A DNA stretch of 43,608 nt from Acrocarpospora macrocephala (GCF_009687865.1 NZ_BLAE01000025.1:116065-159672); one strand, 5' to 3'; shown: positions 19,772 to 30,375, numbered from the stretch's first letter. Made by a program: numbers and translations. The notes: a model not told the origin generated them from the letters alone.

Positions 19772-20254
19772 ATGAGGAAATCGGCGCTGGCGTGGATCGG
19801 GCATCCGCTGACCGTGCTCGCGACCCTGGTCCTGGCCGTCAACGACCACATCCTCAAGCCGCTCTGGCCCGGCCTGCTCACCGGCAAGCTGAGCGACGTG
19901 GCCGGGCTGGTAGTCGCACCGCCGCTGCTCAACCTGCTCCTGCGGCGTCCCCACCTGTCGATCGTGCTCACCGGCGCGGGCTTCGCCCTGGTCAAGTCCA
20001 CGACCGCGGGCGCGGCACCGCCCGACGATTTCTTCCCCTCGAAGTTGCTCCCCTTCGTGCTGGCGCCCCTCGGCCTGGCCGCCGTGATCGTAAGCGGCGT
20101 GCACGCCCGGGCGCCATGGCGGGTGTGGGCGATAAGCCTGGCCACCGGCGCGCTCACCTACTTCGCGGCCATGCACCGTTCTACGCCTGGAGCACACGCA
20201 CCCTGCTGGACCGCTACTCCTTCGCCATCGCCCTATTCATCACCCTCGGCCTGA
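19772..20254 (+). CDS. Small integral membrane protein, probably frameshifted
   Basis: 160 residues in this frame. The first 130 look genuine: a hydrophobic helix (HPLTVLATLVLAVNDHI), a conserved-looking LTGKLSDVAGLVVAPPLLNL, then two further helices to about ALTYFAAM. After that the reading becomes Pro/Ser-rich and non-hydrophobic (PCWTATPSPSPYSSPSA). In the +1-shifted frame the same DNA reads FYAWSTRTLLDRYSFAIALF and ITLGLTTGQ, a plausible membrane helix, open to 20349. A one-base indel near 20165-20185 therefore seems to have broken a longer gene. I recognise the opening as resembling actinobacterial membrane proteins of unknown function. It has no Shine-Dalgarno of note and stands alone after the cellulase terminator. 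Confidence 0.55.
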   Translation: MRKSALAWIGHPLTVLATLVLAVNDHILKPLWPGLLTGKLSDVAGLVVAPPLLNLLLRRPHLSIVLTGAGFALVKSTTAGAAPPDDFFPSKLLPFVLAPLGLAAVIVSGVHARAPWRVWAISLATGALTYFAAMHRSTPGAHAPCWTATPSPSPYSSPSA

Positions 20255-20560
20255 CCACAGGCCAGCGTGGGGATCGTGCTCACCTTCAACCTGCGCGTAG
20301 CACCGCGGCTCCGTTCACCGGCTCCTTCGCCAGATCGGTGAGCACTTAGCCGGCCTGGCGCACTCATCACAGAAACCTCGCGTCGAGGCATCATGCCGCT
20401 TGACCGCGATCATCGCCATCCCAGTGGTGAGTCGGCGAGTTCCTCGGGCGCGTCGTCGCCGACGCGGCGTTCTGCGGAAGGCGGAACAGGTGACCTTCTA
20501 TTCACCCCGATCCACGACTCCAGCGGTTCCGGTCACGTTTGGCAGCCCTCGATATCCTGG
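20255..20560. other. 306-bp gap after the broken membrane gene
   Basis: The first 95 bases still hold the shifted-frame continuation of the upstream membrane protein. The rest shows no gene, repeat or strong hairpin. It separates convergent genes. Confidence 0.4.
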
Positions 20561-20953
20561 CTAGTGGCTGCTGTAGCTGATGGTGAGGATCGCCACGACC
20601 TTGTGCTCGTCGCCGTCTGGGAACGTCTTATATGTGTCGTTGTACTGATAGTCGATACGACCTGCACCGCTAATCTCATAATGGATGGTTCTAGACCATC
20701 CATCCCCTCTCGGTTTTCCTGCCTTACCTCGAAGAAAGCAGGTCGCGGCAATAGGGTCCGGTTCACCTGGAGTCTGGGACACATGGTCCCAGAACTGCTG
20801 CGCTGCCTTGATCCCGACCATGGGCACTAGCCTGCCCCAATGGTCCAGAAACTTGCGGTGCACCAACACCCGGTAGTCCGGCCGCTCCCCCGGTCTCCCG
20901 CCAGGTCGTCGAGCCGGCACCATGGGCCGGTAGGCACCGCTACTCCCCGTCAC
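20561..20953 (-). CDS. Putative toxin of a type II toxin-antitoxin pair
   Basis: 130 residues from the GTG at 20953, or 120 from ATG 20923. It is a small, basic, single-domain protein with motifs YRVLVHRKFLDHWGRLV, TCFLRGKAGKPRGDGWSRTI, HYEISGAGRIDYQYND and a closing VVAILTISYSS. The layout (N-terminal helices, then a strand-rich half ending in a hydrophobic strand) recalls RelE/ParE-like toxins, but I cannot name the family. The GTG start has AGGAAAG about 4 bases upstream and overlaps the end of the antitoxin-like gene by 14 bases, so translation is coupled, as is usual for such pairs. Base composition is less extreme than in the flanking housekeeping genes, suggesting acquisition. Toxicity is inference. 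Confidence 0.6.
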   Translation of the reverse strand: MTGSSGAYRPMVPARRPGGRPGERPDYRVLVHRKFLDHWGRLVPMVGIKAAQQFWDHVSQTPGEPDPIAATCFLRGKAGKPRGDGWSRTIHYEISGAGRIDYQYNDTYKTFPDGDEHKVVAILTISYSSH

Positions 20954-21413
20954 TAGGCTTTCCTGCTTCGACGAAGTCCTCGGAGAGATGCGGCCCGAGG
21001 AGAACTGAACGACGAAGCGGGTCCGCCAGCTGGCGCGCAGTTGCTCTCCATGCCTGGATGCACTCATCAAGCACGGCCGTGTCCTCGTCGGCGCGAGCTG
21101 CGATGATCGCATCCTGAAGCTCGCACAGAAACTCTTCGAGGTCATCCCGATCGAACGATCGCAACCACGCCAGTTCACCCAGAGCTGTTGCGGTGAGGGC
21201 TCCAGTAGATCTCCGTAGCAGCGTGCTGAGCTTTACATGGGCTTCACCCCATTTGGCCAGCGCTTCCAGAAGGTCCAGCTTGCTTTCGCGCAGCATAACC
21301 AGGCTCGTCCCGTCAGGGGATCGGAGTCGAGCTCGATCATGATGGGCCTCATTGATGAATTCCACGCGCTTCTTCCCCGTTAGATCCGATGCCTGGTAGA
21401 CGATGTCACTCAA
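20940..21413 (-). CDS. Putative antitoxin, Phd/YefM-like N-terminus
   Basis: 157 residues from a TTG start. Residues 8-60 (ASDLTGKKRVEFINEAHHDR, SLVMLRESKLDLLEALAKWG) resemble the Phd/YefM antitoxin fold: a short strand, a helix, then a strand pair with a Leu-rich helix. The C-terminal part (about 75-140) is a long acidic helical region (SFDRDDLEEFLCELQDAIIA), longer than in classical antitoxins. The gene lies immediately upstream of, and overlaps, a small basic protein gene, the normal order of a toxin-antitoxin operon. An inverted repeat at the promoter could be the autoregulatory operator. The TTG is supported by GAGAGGGG about 10 bases upstream. Family assignment is tentative. Confidence 0.6.
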   Translation of the reverse strand: MSDIVYQASDLTGKKRVEFINEAHHDRARLRSPDGTSLVMLRESKLDLLEALAKWGEAHVKLSTLLRRSTGALTATALGELAWLRSFDRDDLEEFLCELQDAIIAARADEDTAVLDECIQAWRATARQLADPLRRSVLLGPHLSEDFVEAGKPSDGE

Positions 21414-21460
21414 CGGGGATCACCCCTCTCGCCATGATGATGCCTGCTTTCACACACAAG

Positions 21461-21490
21461 ATAATACCCACGATCCTGCCTAGGATCACA
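21461..21490 (-). promoter_or_regulatory. Putative promoter and operator of the toxin-antitoxin pair
   Basis: On the minus strand TATTAT (21466-21461) is a good -10 box inside an unusually AT-rich patch. GATCCT and AGGATC at 21472-21487 form a 6-bp inverted repeat over the -35/spacer region, where an autoregulator would bind. The -35 match (GTGATC or TGTGAT) is weak. Confidence 0.4.
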
Positions 21491-21633
21491 CCTGATTTAC
21501 GCGAAGTCCGGCTGGTAGCTAGGAGGCGGCACCCAAGGTGCAGGAGAGCGGGGGTCCTTCGACGCACAAGGGTCTATCCCTCCGACCGTACAAGGAGGAG
21601 GCCGCCGACCCAGCGGCGAGCCGTCTGGTGCTG

Positions 21634-23946
<2,313 letters not shown>

Positions 23947-24354
23947 TCACCCGCCCTGTGCCCAGACCCCCTCATAGGCGGAGCACTTACCGGTGATCTT
24001 CACTGCGGTGCCCCGGCACACCTTGGCCTCGATGGACAGGACGAATCCGGTGTTCAGCGTGATCTTCCGATAACCGGCCGAACAGTTCTTGTAGCTCTTG
24101 TAGACCTTCTCGCCGTTGTCCGTGAGGTATCTGAACCGAATCCAGGAACAGGGCCCGGAACCGGACCCGTCGTACAGCCTGCCGGTGACCCTGAGGCCCC
24201 CCGGCCTGGTCACGATCTTCCCGCTGGTCACCTTGGCCTTGCCATCCGTGGAATACGTGGGTCCCCAATGCCACGTATCGGAAGCGTTCGCCGGGGAGGC
24301 CAGAACTCCCACCAGAGTCGCGGCGGCGACCCCGGCACTGACGAGTGCGCGCAT
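23947..24354 (-). CDS. Small secreted protein of unknown function
   Basis: 135 residues. A signal peptide (about 1-24, hydrophobic core VAAATLVGVLAS with cleavage after ANA) leads to a mature protein of about 110 residues rich in Gly, Thr, Tyr and Lys. Four cysteines in the mature part (PCSWIRF, KNCSAGY, KVCRGT, GKCSAYEG) could form two disulfides. Predicted strands alternate throughout, suggesting a beta-sandwich. I do not recognise the family. GGAGAG 6 bases before the ATG sets the start, and the gene has its own terminator, so it is probably a separate transcript between the MetE-like gene and ligA. Confidence 0.8.
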   Translation of the reverse strand: MRALVSAGVAAATLVGVLASPANASDTWHWGPTYSTDGKAKVTSGKIVTRPGGLRVTGRLYDGSGSGPCSWIRFRYLTDNGEKVYKSYKNCSAGYRKITLNTGFVLSIEAKVCRGTAVKITGKCSAYEGVWAQGG

Positions 24355-24417
24355 GTATCTCTCCTTCGCTGCGAATCAAGAGATACGGGCACCCGCTTGC
24401 AGACGGCTTGCGGCCGG

Positions 24418-25419
24418 CTACTCGGCCTCTGGATCCTCACGCAGCACGCGCGCCGCTTCCCGGCAGCGGATCAACGCGGCCTTCGCGTAAGCCGGCGACG
24501 CCCCGGCCAGCCCGCAGCTGGGCGTGAGCACGACCTGCCGGGCCAGCGTCTCCGGCCGGAACCCGAGCCGTCGCCACAGCTCGACCGCCGGTTTCGCGAC
24601 CGCGTCCACCGCGGGCAGGCGGGTGTCCACGCCCGGGACCACGCCGAGTAATAAGGCGGTTCCCGCTTCGATCGCGGCACCGATCTCGTCCTCGTCCGTG
24701 CGTCTCATCAGGGCGGTGTCGAACGAGATTCCGCGGGCGCCGGCCGTACGCAGAACGGAGAAAGGCACGTGCGGCGCGCAACAGTGCACGATCGGGAAGT
24801 CGGCGACCGAGAGCACCCGTCCGAGCCGGTCCGCGGCACTGGAGGCCTCCACGGCTGCCACCCGCCCGAATCCGGACGCGGTCGGCACGGTTCCCGCCAG
24901 CACCCCGGGCAGCCCCGGCTCGTCCACCTGGACGATCAGTTCGGCCCCCGGAACCCGCTTCCGGACGTCCGCCACGTGGGCGGCGAGTCCGTCCGCGAGC
25001 GAATCGACGAGATCCCGCACCGCGCCCTTGTCCGCGAGTGTCTTGTCGCCATACCGCAGCTCGATGCTCCCCGCGAGCGTCCACGGCCCGCACACCTGGA
25101 TCTTGAACGGCCCCGAATACCCCTGCGACATCTCTTCCAGCATGTCCAGGTCGCGCAGCAGGTGATCGCGAGCGCGCTTGAAATCCCGGCCGGGCCGGTC
25201 GCTGAACCGCCACCCGGACGGCTGCACCTCGACGGGCAGCTCGACCAGCAGCGACGCCGTCCGCCCGATCAGGTCCGCGCCGACTCCCCGGCCGGGCAGC
25301 TCCGGCAGGTACGGCATTGGCAGCTCGTCGAACACGGTCTTCAGCGCAACCAGGACATCTTCGCCTGGATGCGACCCGACCCCCGTCGCCGAGCCTTCGT
25401 TCCAGGGATTGTCACTCAC
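24418..25419 (-). CDS. MetE-like cobalamin-independent methionine synthase domain protein
   Basis: 333 residues, corresponding to the C-terminal catalytic barrel of MetE only. It has the opening GSATGVGSHPG and FKIQVCGPWTLAGSIELRYG. Zinc ligands are plausible in IVHCCAPH and LTPSCGLAGAS; VQVDEPGLPGVLAG matches the family's DEP motif. Stand-alone proteins of this type transfer methyl groups to homocysteine or a related thiol; the methyl donor here is unknown because the folate-binding N-terminal half of MetE is missing. GTG 25419 is chosen since the family begins there and an ATG at 25449 would run into the divergent gene. A -10 element 7 bases upstream suggests a leaderless message. Confidence 0.88.
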   Translation of the reverse strand: MSDNPWNEGSATGVGSHPGEDVLVALKTVFDELPMPYLPELPGRGVGADLIGRTASLLVELPVEVQPSGWRFSDRPGRDFKRARDHLLRDLDMLEEMSQGYSGPFKIQVCGPWTLAGSIELRYGDKTLADKGAVRDLVDSLADGLAAHVADVRKRVPGAELIVQVDEPGLPGVLAGTVPTASGFGRVAAVEASSAADRLGRVLSVADFPIVHCCAPHVPFSVLRTAGARGISFDTALMRRTDEDEIGAAIEAGTALLLGVVPGVDTRLPAVDAVAKPAVELWRRLGFRPETLARQVVLTPSCGLAGASPAYAKAALIRCREAARVLREDPEAE

Positions 25420-25425
25420 AGGTTC

Positions 25426-25432
25426 TAGCTTA
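25426..25432. promoter_or_regulatory. Back-to-back leaderless -10 elements of two divergent genes
   Basis: TAGCTT (25426-25431, plus strand) lies 7 bases before the ATG at 25439. TAAGCT (25432-25427, minus strand) lies 7 bases before the GTG at 25419. The two -10 boxes overlap almost completely in a gap of 19 bases, so each gene's -35 region must lie inside the other gene. Confidence 0.55.
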
Positions 25433-25438
25433 TGACTT

Positions 25439-26068
25439 ATGAAGCTCATTAAGTTCGGTCACGCCTGCTGGCACTTGGAGAAGGACGGCTCCACCCTCGT
25501 CATCGACCCCGGCTCCTTCAGCGGGCCGGGCCTTCTCGACAACGCCAAGGCCGTCCTGATCACGCACGAGCACTTCGACCACCTGGACGTCACCGCGCTC
25601 CGCGGCGCCTCCCCCGACCTTGAAATCTGGACCTGCCAGGCGGTGGCGGACCAGCTCACCGACGTCCCCGCCAAAATCCATGTCGTCCGCGACGGCGACA
25701 GCTTCGAGACGGCGGGTTTCACGGTCAAGACCATCGGCGAATGGCACGCACCCAACCACCCTGACCTGCCGATCGTCCAGAATGTCGGCTTCTTCGTCGA
25801 CGAGGAGGTCTTCTACCCCGGCGACGCTCTGACGCCCCCAGGCGTGGACGTTCCCACCCTCCTCGTCCCCACCAACGCCCCCTGGCTCAAGGCCTACGAA
25901 ATGATCGAATATCTCCGCTCCATCCGGCCGGCCCGCGCCTACTCCACCCACGACGGCCTCGTCAACGAGTACGGCCAGCTCCTGATCGACACCTGGCTGA
26001 CCAAAGAAGCCGAGAAACAAAAAGCCGACATGCGCCGCATCCCGGTCGGCGACTCCGTCGAGATCTGA
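25439..26068 (+). CDS. Metallo-beta-lactamase-fold hydrolase
   Basis: 209 residues. The first metal-binding motif is complete (LITHEHFDHLDV, the HxHxDH pattern). Further ligands are likely in GEWHAPNH, FYPGDAL and the YSTHDGL His near the end, as in UPF0173/UlaG-like small hydrolases. It begins directly with the strand KLIKFGHACWHLEKDG, so there is no signal peptide and it is cytoplasmic. Members hydrolyse phosphodiester, lactone or thioester bonds; the substrate here is not readable. It diverges from the MetE-like gene with only 19 bases between starts, suggesting shared control, and converges on mnmA. Confidence 0.88.
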   Translation: MKLIKFGHACWHLEKDGSTLVIDPGSFSGPGLLDNAKAVLITHEHFDHLDVTALRGASPDLEIWTCQAVADQLTDVPAKIHVVRDGDSFETAGFTVKTIGEWHAPNHPDLPIVQNVGFFVDEEVFYPGDALTPPGVDVPTLLVPTNAPWLKAYEMIEYLRSIRPARAYSTHDGLVNEYGQLLIDTWLTKEAEKQKADMRRIPVGDSVEI

Positions 26069-26120
26069 CCTGCGAGGACGCGCTGAGACCCGGGTGGAGC
26101 AGGCGGTGTAGCCAGGCGTA

Positions 26121-27197
26121 TCAGGAGGCGGACGAGATGGTGGCCGAGCCGATGACCATGTCGCCGGTGTAGAGGACGGCGGCCTGGCCTGGGGCGACGC
26201 CGGTGGCGGGGGTGGTCAGGTGGATGTTGAGCTGGTCGCCGGAGAGCTGGGCCTGGCAGGGGTAGACCTCGCCGTGGGCGCGGAGCTGGACGTGGCAGGC
26301 GAACGGCGCGGCGGGCGGGTCGGCCGGGCCGTTCCAGAGGGGGTTGTCGCAGGTGATGGAGGTGACCTGGAGGGACGTGCGGGGGCCGACCGTGACCGTG
26401 TTCGAGACGGGCTCGATGGACAGGACGTAGCGGGGCTTGCCGTCGGAGGCGGGGCGGTTGAGGTGCAGGCCCTTGCGCTGGCCGATCGTGTAGCCGTACG
26501 CACCGGGGTGGGTGCCGACGGTCTCGCCGGTCAGAGCGTCGACGATCGGGCCCTCGGCGGAGCCGAGGCGGTCGGCGAGGAAGGCGCGGGTGTCGCCGTC
26601 GGCGATGAAGCAGATGTCGTGGCTGTCCGGCTTGTCGGCGACGGTGAGGCCGCGGCGGGCCGCCTCCTCGCGGACCTGGGCCTTGGTGGAGTCACCGAGC
26701 GGGAAAATGGCGTGGCTGAGCTGCTTGCGGGTGAGCACGCCCAGCACATACGACTGGTCCTTGCCCTGGTCGGGGGAACGGTGCAGGACGCCATCCGCCA
26801 GACGGGCGTGGTGACCGGTGGCGACGGCGTCGAAACCAAGGGCCAGCGCCCGGTCCAGGACGGCCTCGAACTTGATCTTCTCGTTGCAGCGCAGGCACGG
26901 GTTGGGAGTGCGGCCGGCGGCATACTCGCTGACGAAGTCCTCGACGACGTCCCGATGGAAACGCTCGGCCATGTCCCAGATGTAGAACGGAATGCCGATC
27001 ACGTCGGCGGCGCGGCGGGCGTCGCGGGAGTCCTCGACCGTGCAGCAGCCGCGGGCTCCGGTCCGGTACGACTGGGGGTTGGCGGACAGCGCGAGATGAA
27101 CGCCGGTCACATCGTGACCCGCCTCGGCGATCCTGGCCGCCGCGACCGCTGAATCAACGCCGCCCGACATGGCAGCGAGCACACGCAAGGTTCCCAT
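26121..27197 (-). CDS. mnmA: tRNA-specific 2-thiouridylase
   Basis: 358 residues. It thiolates U34 of tRNAs for Lys, Glu and Gln to 2-thiouridine. The ATP-pyrophosphatase loop [13 protein letters not shown] (8-20) is intact, the catalytic nucleophile Cys101 is in [12 protein letters not shown], and the persulfide-carrying Cys196 is in [21 protein letters not shown] and [16 protein letters not shown] are family signatures. Sulfur is expected from the cysteine desulfurase at 29221-30375. The ATG at 27197 has no ribosome-binding site; TAACCT nine bases upstream could give a leaderless message. The neighbourhood (cysteine desulfurase, mnmA, MetE-like, ligA, gatCAB) is conserved in order in Streptomyces-type genomes as I recall it. 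Confidence 0.97.
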   Translation of the reverse strand: MGTLRVLAAMSGGVDSAVAAARIAEAGHDVTGVHLALSANPQSYRTGARGCCTVEDSRDARRAADVIGIPFYIWDMAERFHRDVVEDFVSEYAAGRTPNPCLRCNEKIKFEAVLDRALALGFDAVATGHHARLADGVLHRSPDQGKDQSYVLGVLTRKQLSHAIFPLGDSTKAQVREEAARRGLTVADKPDSHDICFIADGDTRAFLADRLGSAEGPIVDALTGETVGTHPGAYGYTIGQRKGLHLNRPASDGKPRYVLSIEPVSNTVTVGPRTSLQVTSITCDNPLWNGPADPPAAPFACHVQLRAHGEVYPCQAQLSGDQLNIHLTTPATGVAPGQAAVLYTGDMVIGSATISSAS

Positions 27198-27349
27198 AAC
27201 AATTCGAGGTTACCGCTCCCACCGGAGTCACTCGCCGGGGTTTTCCGTCCGCCGGGGATTCCACGGATCACGACGCCTCGCGGGCTGGGGATCCGGCTGG
27301 TCGGGGGTGCGTTGGCAGGGGGATGGTTCGGCTGGGATGATTGCTGCCC

Positions 27350-28378
27350 ATGCGACTGTTCGGGCGCAAGAGCGAGCCGGTGGATCCGGGTGCGCTGATC
27401 GCTGCCTTCTGGACCTGGTGGGACGAGGCTCGGCCTCGGGTGGACGTGCTGGTGGACGCGGGTGAGGCGGGGGAACTGGCCGAGCTGGTCGGGCCCGCGG
27501 TGACCGCGCTGGACGCGTCGCTGATCTGGGAGGTCGCGCCGGGGCTCGCGGCGCGGCACGCGCTGGTGGTGAGCGCGGCGGGTAATCCGGAGTTGCGGTC
27601 GTTCGCGCATCGGTGGGCGCTGGCGGGGCCCGCTGCCGACGAGCGGTGGGAGTTCCATCCGTCGCGTCAGGCCAATCCGCAGGCGCTCGGCCTGACCATC
27701 GATGTGGGCGGACATCAGTTCGGCATGGATCGGTTCGTGCTGGGGGTGCGGGTTCCGCCTGGTACGCCCCGGGTGAACGTTTCCGCATATCACCCGATAT
27801 TTCAGGACATCGACGATGAGACGCGGATGGAGACCACGCTGCTCGCGCTCGACTGGCTTCTCGGCGAAGACGAGGTAGCCCGCTGGATCGGCGACATCAT
27901 CGCCGCCGAATTCGAGCCCATCGACGCCATCCCCGCCATCCACCTCCCCGGCGTGGTCGCGGACGTCGCCCAAAGTTTCCCCGCCGACCGCTGGATCCTC
28001 ATGGAAGGCCAGACGGGCACTGGCAAACCCCTCAAAGCCACCGCCCGCTTCCCTCTCCGCCCCGTCGACTACCCCCTCTTCGACCAGCACATCGCCATCA
28101 CCGTCCCCTACCGCGCCAGCGACCCCGACGGCCTCCCCACCCCAGAAACCCTCGCCACCCTCACCACCTTCGAAGCCCAACTCACCGCCACCCTCACCAA
28201 GAACGCCGTCCTAGCCGCCCACCTCACCACCGAAAACACCCGCACCTACCACATCTACGCCAGCCCCACCGAAAACACCGCCCCCACCTTCAAAACCCTC
28301 ACCTGGCCCGAAGGCCGCCCCCGCATCACGATCAACGACGACCCATCCTGGTCAGCCGTAGCCCACTTCTTGACCTAA
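27350..28378 (+). CDS. Conserved-looking protein of unknown function
   Basis: 342 residues, soluble, no signal peptide or membrane helix. It opens MRLFGRKSEPVDPGALIAAF and a WTWWDEARPRVD segment, followed by alternating strand/helix text (WEVAPGLAARHALVVSAAGN, ERWEFHPSRQ, ALDWLLGEDEVARWIGDI, GRPRITINDDPSW). I cannot name a family. It lies between mnmA and the cysteine desulfurase, the two partners of tRNA thiolation, and diverges from mnmA. ATG 27350 is preferred over a TTG three codons earlier. The codon composition changes within the gene: the first half is rich in G-ending codons, and from about 27,850 on nearly every codon ends in C. Confidence 0.8.
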   Translation: MRLFGRKSEPVDPGALIAAFWTWWDEARPRVDVLVDAGEAGELAELVGPAVTALDASLIWEVAPGLAARHALVVSAAGNPELRSFAHRWALAGPAADERWEFHPSRQANPQALGLTIDVGGHQFGMDRFVLGVRVPPGTPRVNVSAYHPIFQDIDDETRMETTLLALDWLLGEDEVARWIGDIIAAEFEPIDAIPAIHLPGVVADVAQSFPADRWILMEGQTGTGKPLKATARFPLRPVDYPLFDQHIAITVPYRASDPDGLPTPETLATLTTFEAQLTATLTKNAVLAAHLTTENTRTYHIYASPTENTAPTFKTLTWPEGRPRITINDDPSWSAVAHFLT

Positions 28379-28591
28379 TTCCCGTGACCTGACAGGGGTT
28401 CTCCGCTTGTCAATGCCGGGCAAGGAAGGGCCTTACCGACGAACGTGGACGTCGCGGCTGCCGGGTTGCGCTTCCCTGGCGGTACGGGCTGGTGCGCGAG
28501 CGGTGGGGCGGTTACATGCGGTAGGAACCAGGACGGCGACCCGCAAGGACGAGCCAGCCACGGTGTGACCGGCTAGCTAAACGATCACAGT
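28379..28591. other. Left part of the 842-bp gap between the unknown gene and the desulfurase gene
   Basis: No gene, repeat or clear hairpin is seen. The codon-like G/C skew of the neighbours is lost and small AT-richer patches appear, which fits decayed DNA. The rest of the gap holds two short reading frames listed separately, then 29,000-29,220, in which nothing but the desulfurase leader is seen. Confidence 0.4.
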
Positions 28592-28708
28592 TCACAAGTG
28601 GGCATAGGAGCCGTCAGGCCATTCGTTGTACGCGCAGGTGGTGACTGCAGTGCCGCCGGAATCAGTGGTGACCGCCCAGATCTTGAAATCCGGACCGTCG
28701 TAGATCAT
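28592..28708 (-). pseudogene. Short reading frame, possible C-terminal remnant of a protein gene
   Basis: 38 codons from ATG 28708 to TGA 28592. The peptide (MIYDGPDFKIWAVTTDSGG, then TAVTTCAYNEWPDGSYAHL) has a balanced, protein-like composition with Trp, Cys, Tyr and Asn, unlike shadow frames in this genome. An in-frame TAG lies 12 bases before the ATG. It may be the surviving 3' end of a decayed secreted protein gene or a small protein; there is no good ribosome-binding site. Confidence 0.3.
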
Positions 28709-28870
28709 CCCGTCCTTCTAGGCGGCTGGTGTTAATCGCCGACATCTCAGTAAACGAGACGTTCATTTGCGATCGCGGTGGCCGCGTGGGCCGGGATCGT
28801 GGCGATGCCGGGTATCACCGCGATGCTCCATGACGACCTCGAACAGCCGGGCGAACCTAGTCCTGTTCGA

Positions 28871-28993
28871 CTACTGCCCCTTCTTGCCGCGCATCGCGAG
28901 TCTTAGTACAAACACGACACCGGCGATGACTGCGACGACGAACGCGATGGCCGGGATGATGACCAGTAACTCAGTTGGCCCGAGGTTCGTCAT
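28871..28993 (-). CDS. 40-residue single-helix membrane protein
   Basis: The peptide begins MTNLGPTELLVIIP, continues through one hydrophobic helix (about 9-32, IPAIAFVVAVIAGVVFV) and ends in a basic tail, RLAMRGKKGQ. GGGGGA lies 7 bases before the ATG, which is good evidence of translation. The positive tail predicts an outside-N, inside-C topology. Similar tiny membrane proteins are common in actinobacteria, but I cannot assign a function. It stands alone in an intergenic gap upstream of, and opposite to, the cysteine desulfurase gene. Confidence 0.65.
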   Translation of the reverse strand: MTNLGPTELLVIIPAIAFVVAVIAGVVFVLRLAMRGKKGQ

Positions 28994-29220
28994 GGAGTTC
29001 CCCCTGATAGTCGAGGCAGTCGTCTTCGCCTGCCGCGTGATGCTTCCACGCCCATGAAAGCCCGGCAGGAGGCCGGGTGACCAGGGCCAGCTCGAGCCTG
29101 AATCGTCAGGTGAGTGGTCCGATCGAACAGGCGGTGCGGGTTCGCGCCCGCTGCCCGGCTCGGATGTAGGGAGCGGGTCACAGTACGCTTGATTGGTTGT
29201 GCGTTTTGGACGGAGGGGTC

Positions 29221-30375
29221 GTGGGGACCGCGTACCTGGATCATGCTGCGACGACGCCGATGTTGCCTGAGGCGGTCGGCGCCATGGTGGCCGAGTTGAA
29301 CCAGGTGGGGAATGCTTCGTCGTTGCATGCGGCGGGGCGGCGGACTCGACGGGTGGTGGAGGAGTCAAGAGAGACGATTGCTTGCGCGTTGGGGGCCCGG
29401 CCCAGTGAGGTGGTTTTCACTTCGGGAGGGACCGAGGCGGACAATCTTGCGATTAAGGGGTTGTTCTGGGCGCGGAAGCGGCCTCGGATTCTGATCAGCG
29501 CGGTGGAGCATCATGCGGCGCTGGATCCGGCGCACTGGCTGGCCGACAACCAGGGGGCGGTTGTCGAGTTGCTGCCGGTGGACGCGCAGGGGCGGGTGCA
29601 TCCGGACACGCTGCGGGCGGCAATTGACGCCAATCCCGATGATGTCGCCCTGGTCAGCGTGATGTGGGCCAACAACGAGGTGGGCACGATTCAGGCGGTG
29701 CCGGAGCTGGCGGCGATCGCGCACGCGCACGGCATTCCCCTCCATACGGACGCGGTCCAGGCGATCGCTCAACTGCCGGTGAACTTCGCCGAGTCCGGGG
29801 TGGACGCGATGACCATTTCCGGGCACAAGGTCGGCGGCCCGATGGGGGTCGGCGCGCTGTTGCTGGCGCGTGGCGTCGATCCGGTGCCGGTGCTCCATGG
29901 CGGCGGCCAGGAGCGTGATGTCCGTTCTGGCACTCTTGACGCGCCCGCTATCGCCGGTTTCGCGGCAGCCGTACAGGCCTCGGTGGACCGCCGCCCCGAG
30001 CAGGCCCCGCGCCTGGCCGCACTCCGCGACGACCTGGTCAGTCGGGTACGGCAGGCGGTCCCCGACGTCATCCTCAACGGCGACCCGATCGACCGCCTCC
30101 CCGGCAACGCCCACTTCACCTTCCCGGGCTGCGAAGGCGACGCCCTGCTCATGCTCCTGGACGCCAAGGGCATCGAATGCTCCACCGGCTCGGCCTGCTC
30201 GGCGGGGGTGGCCCAGCCGTCCCATGTCCTGCTCGCCATGGACCAGGACACCACCCGGGCACGCGGCTCGCTGCGTTTCTCCCTCGGCCACACCTCCACC
30301 CAGTCCGATGTCGACCGCGTGGCCGACGTCATCGCCGTGGTGGTGGAGCGCGCCCGCCGCGCCGGCCTCACCTAA
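29221..30375 (+). CDS. Cysteine desulfurase (NifS/IscS family)
   Basis: 384 residues, a PLP enzyme that takes sulfur from cysteine and holds it as a persulfide. It has the family opening [16 protein letters not shown], the His-rich VEHHAAL, the cofactor segment [12 protein letters not shown], Schiff-base Lys203 in [12 protein letters not shown] and the catalytic loop with Cys326 in [10 protein letters not shown]. No Fe-S scaffold genes are adjacent, so delivery to MnmA for tRNA thiolation is the likely job, as in actinobacteria where this gene sits near mnmA. GTG 29221 is chosen because GGAGGGG lies directly upstream; the frame is open 24 bases further to a TTG. Codons shift from G/T-ending to C-ending along the gene. 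Confidence 0.96.
   Translation: MGTAYLDHAATTPMLPEAVGAMVAELNQVGNASSLHAAGRRTRRVVEESRETIACALGARPSEVVFTSGGTEADNLAIKGLFWARKRPRILISAVEHHAALDPAHWLADNQGAVVELLPVDAQGRVHPDTLRAAIDANPDDVALVSVMWANNEVGTIQAVPELAAIAHAHGIPLHTDAVQAIAQLPVNFAESGVDAMTISGHKVGGPMGVGALLLARGVDPVPVLHGGGQERDVRSGTLDAPAIAGFAAAVQASVDRRPEQAPRLAALRDDLVSRVRQAVPDVILNGDPIDRLPGNAHFTFPGCEGDALLMLLDAKGIECSTGSACSAGVAQPSHVLLAMDQDTTRARGSLRFSLGHTSTQSDVDRVADVIAVVVERARRAGLT

Noticed and set aside
21540-21633. Possible tRNA or small RNA between ligA and the toxin-antitoxin pair
   Set aside because: No cloverleaf with the conserved T-loop and D-loop bases could be formed, and no clear promoter or terminator flanks it.
28379-29220. Remnant prophage or insertion sequence
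   Set aside because: No integrase, transposase, terminal repeat or target duplication is seen; the stretch only looks decayed.
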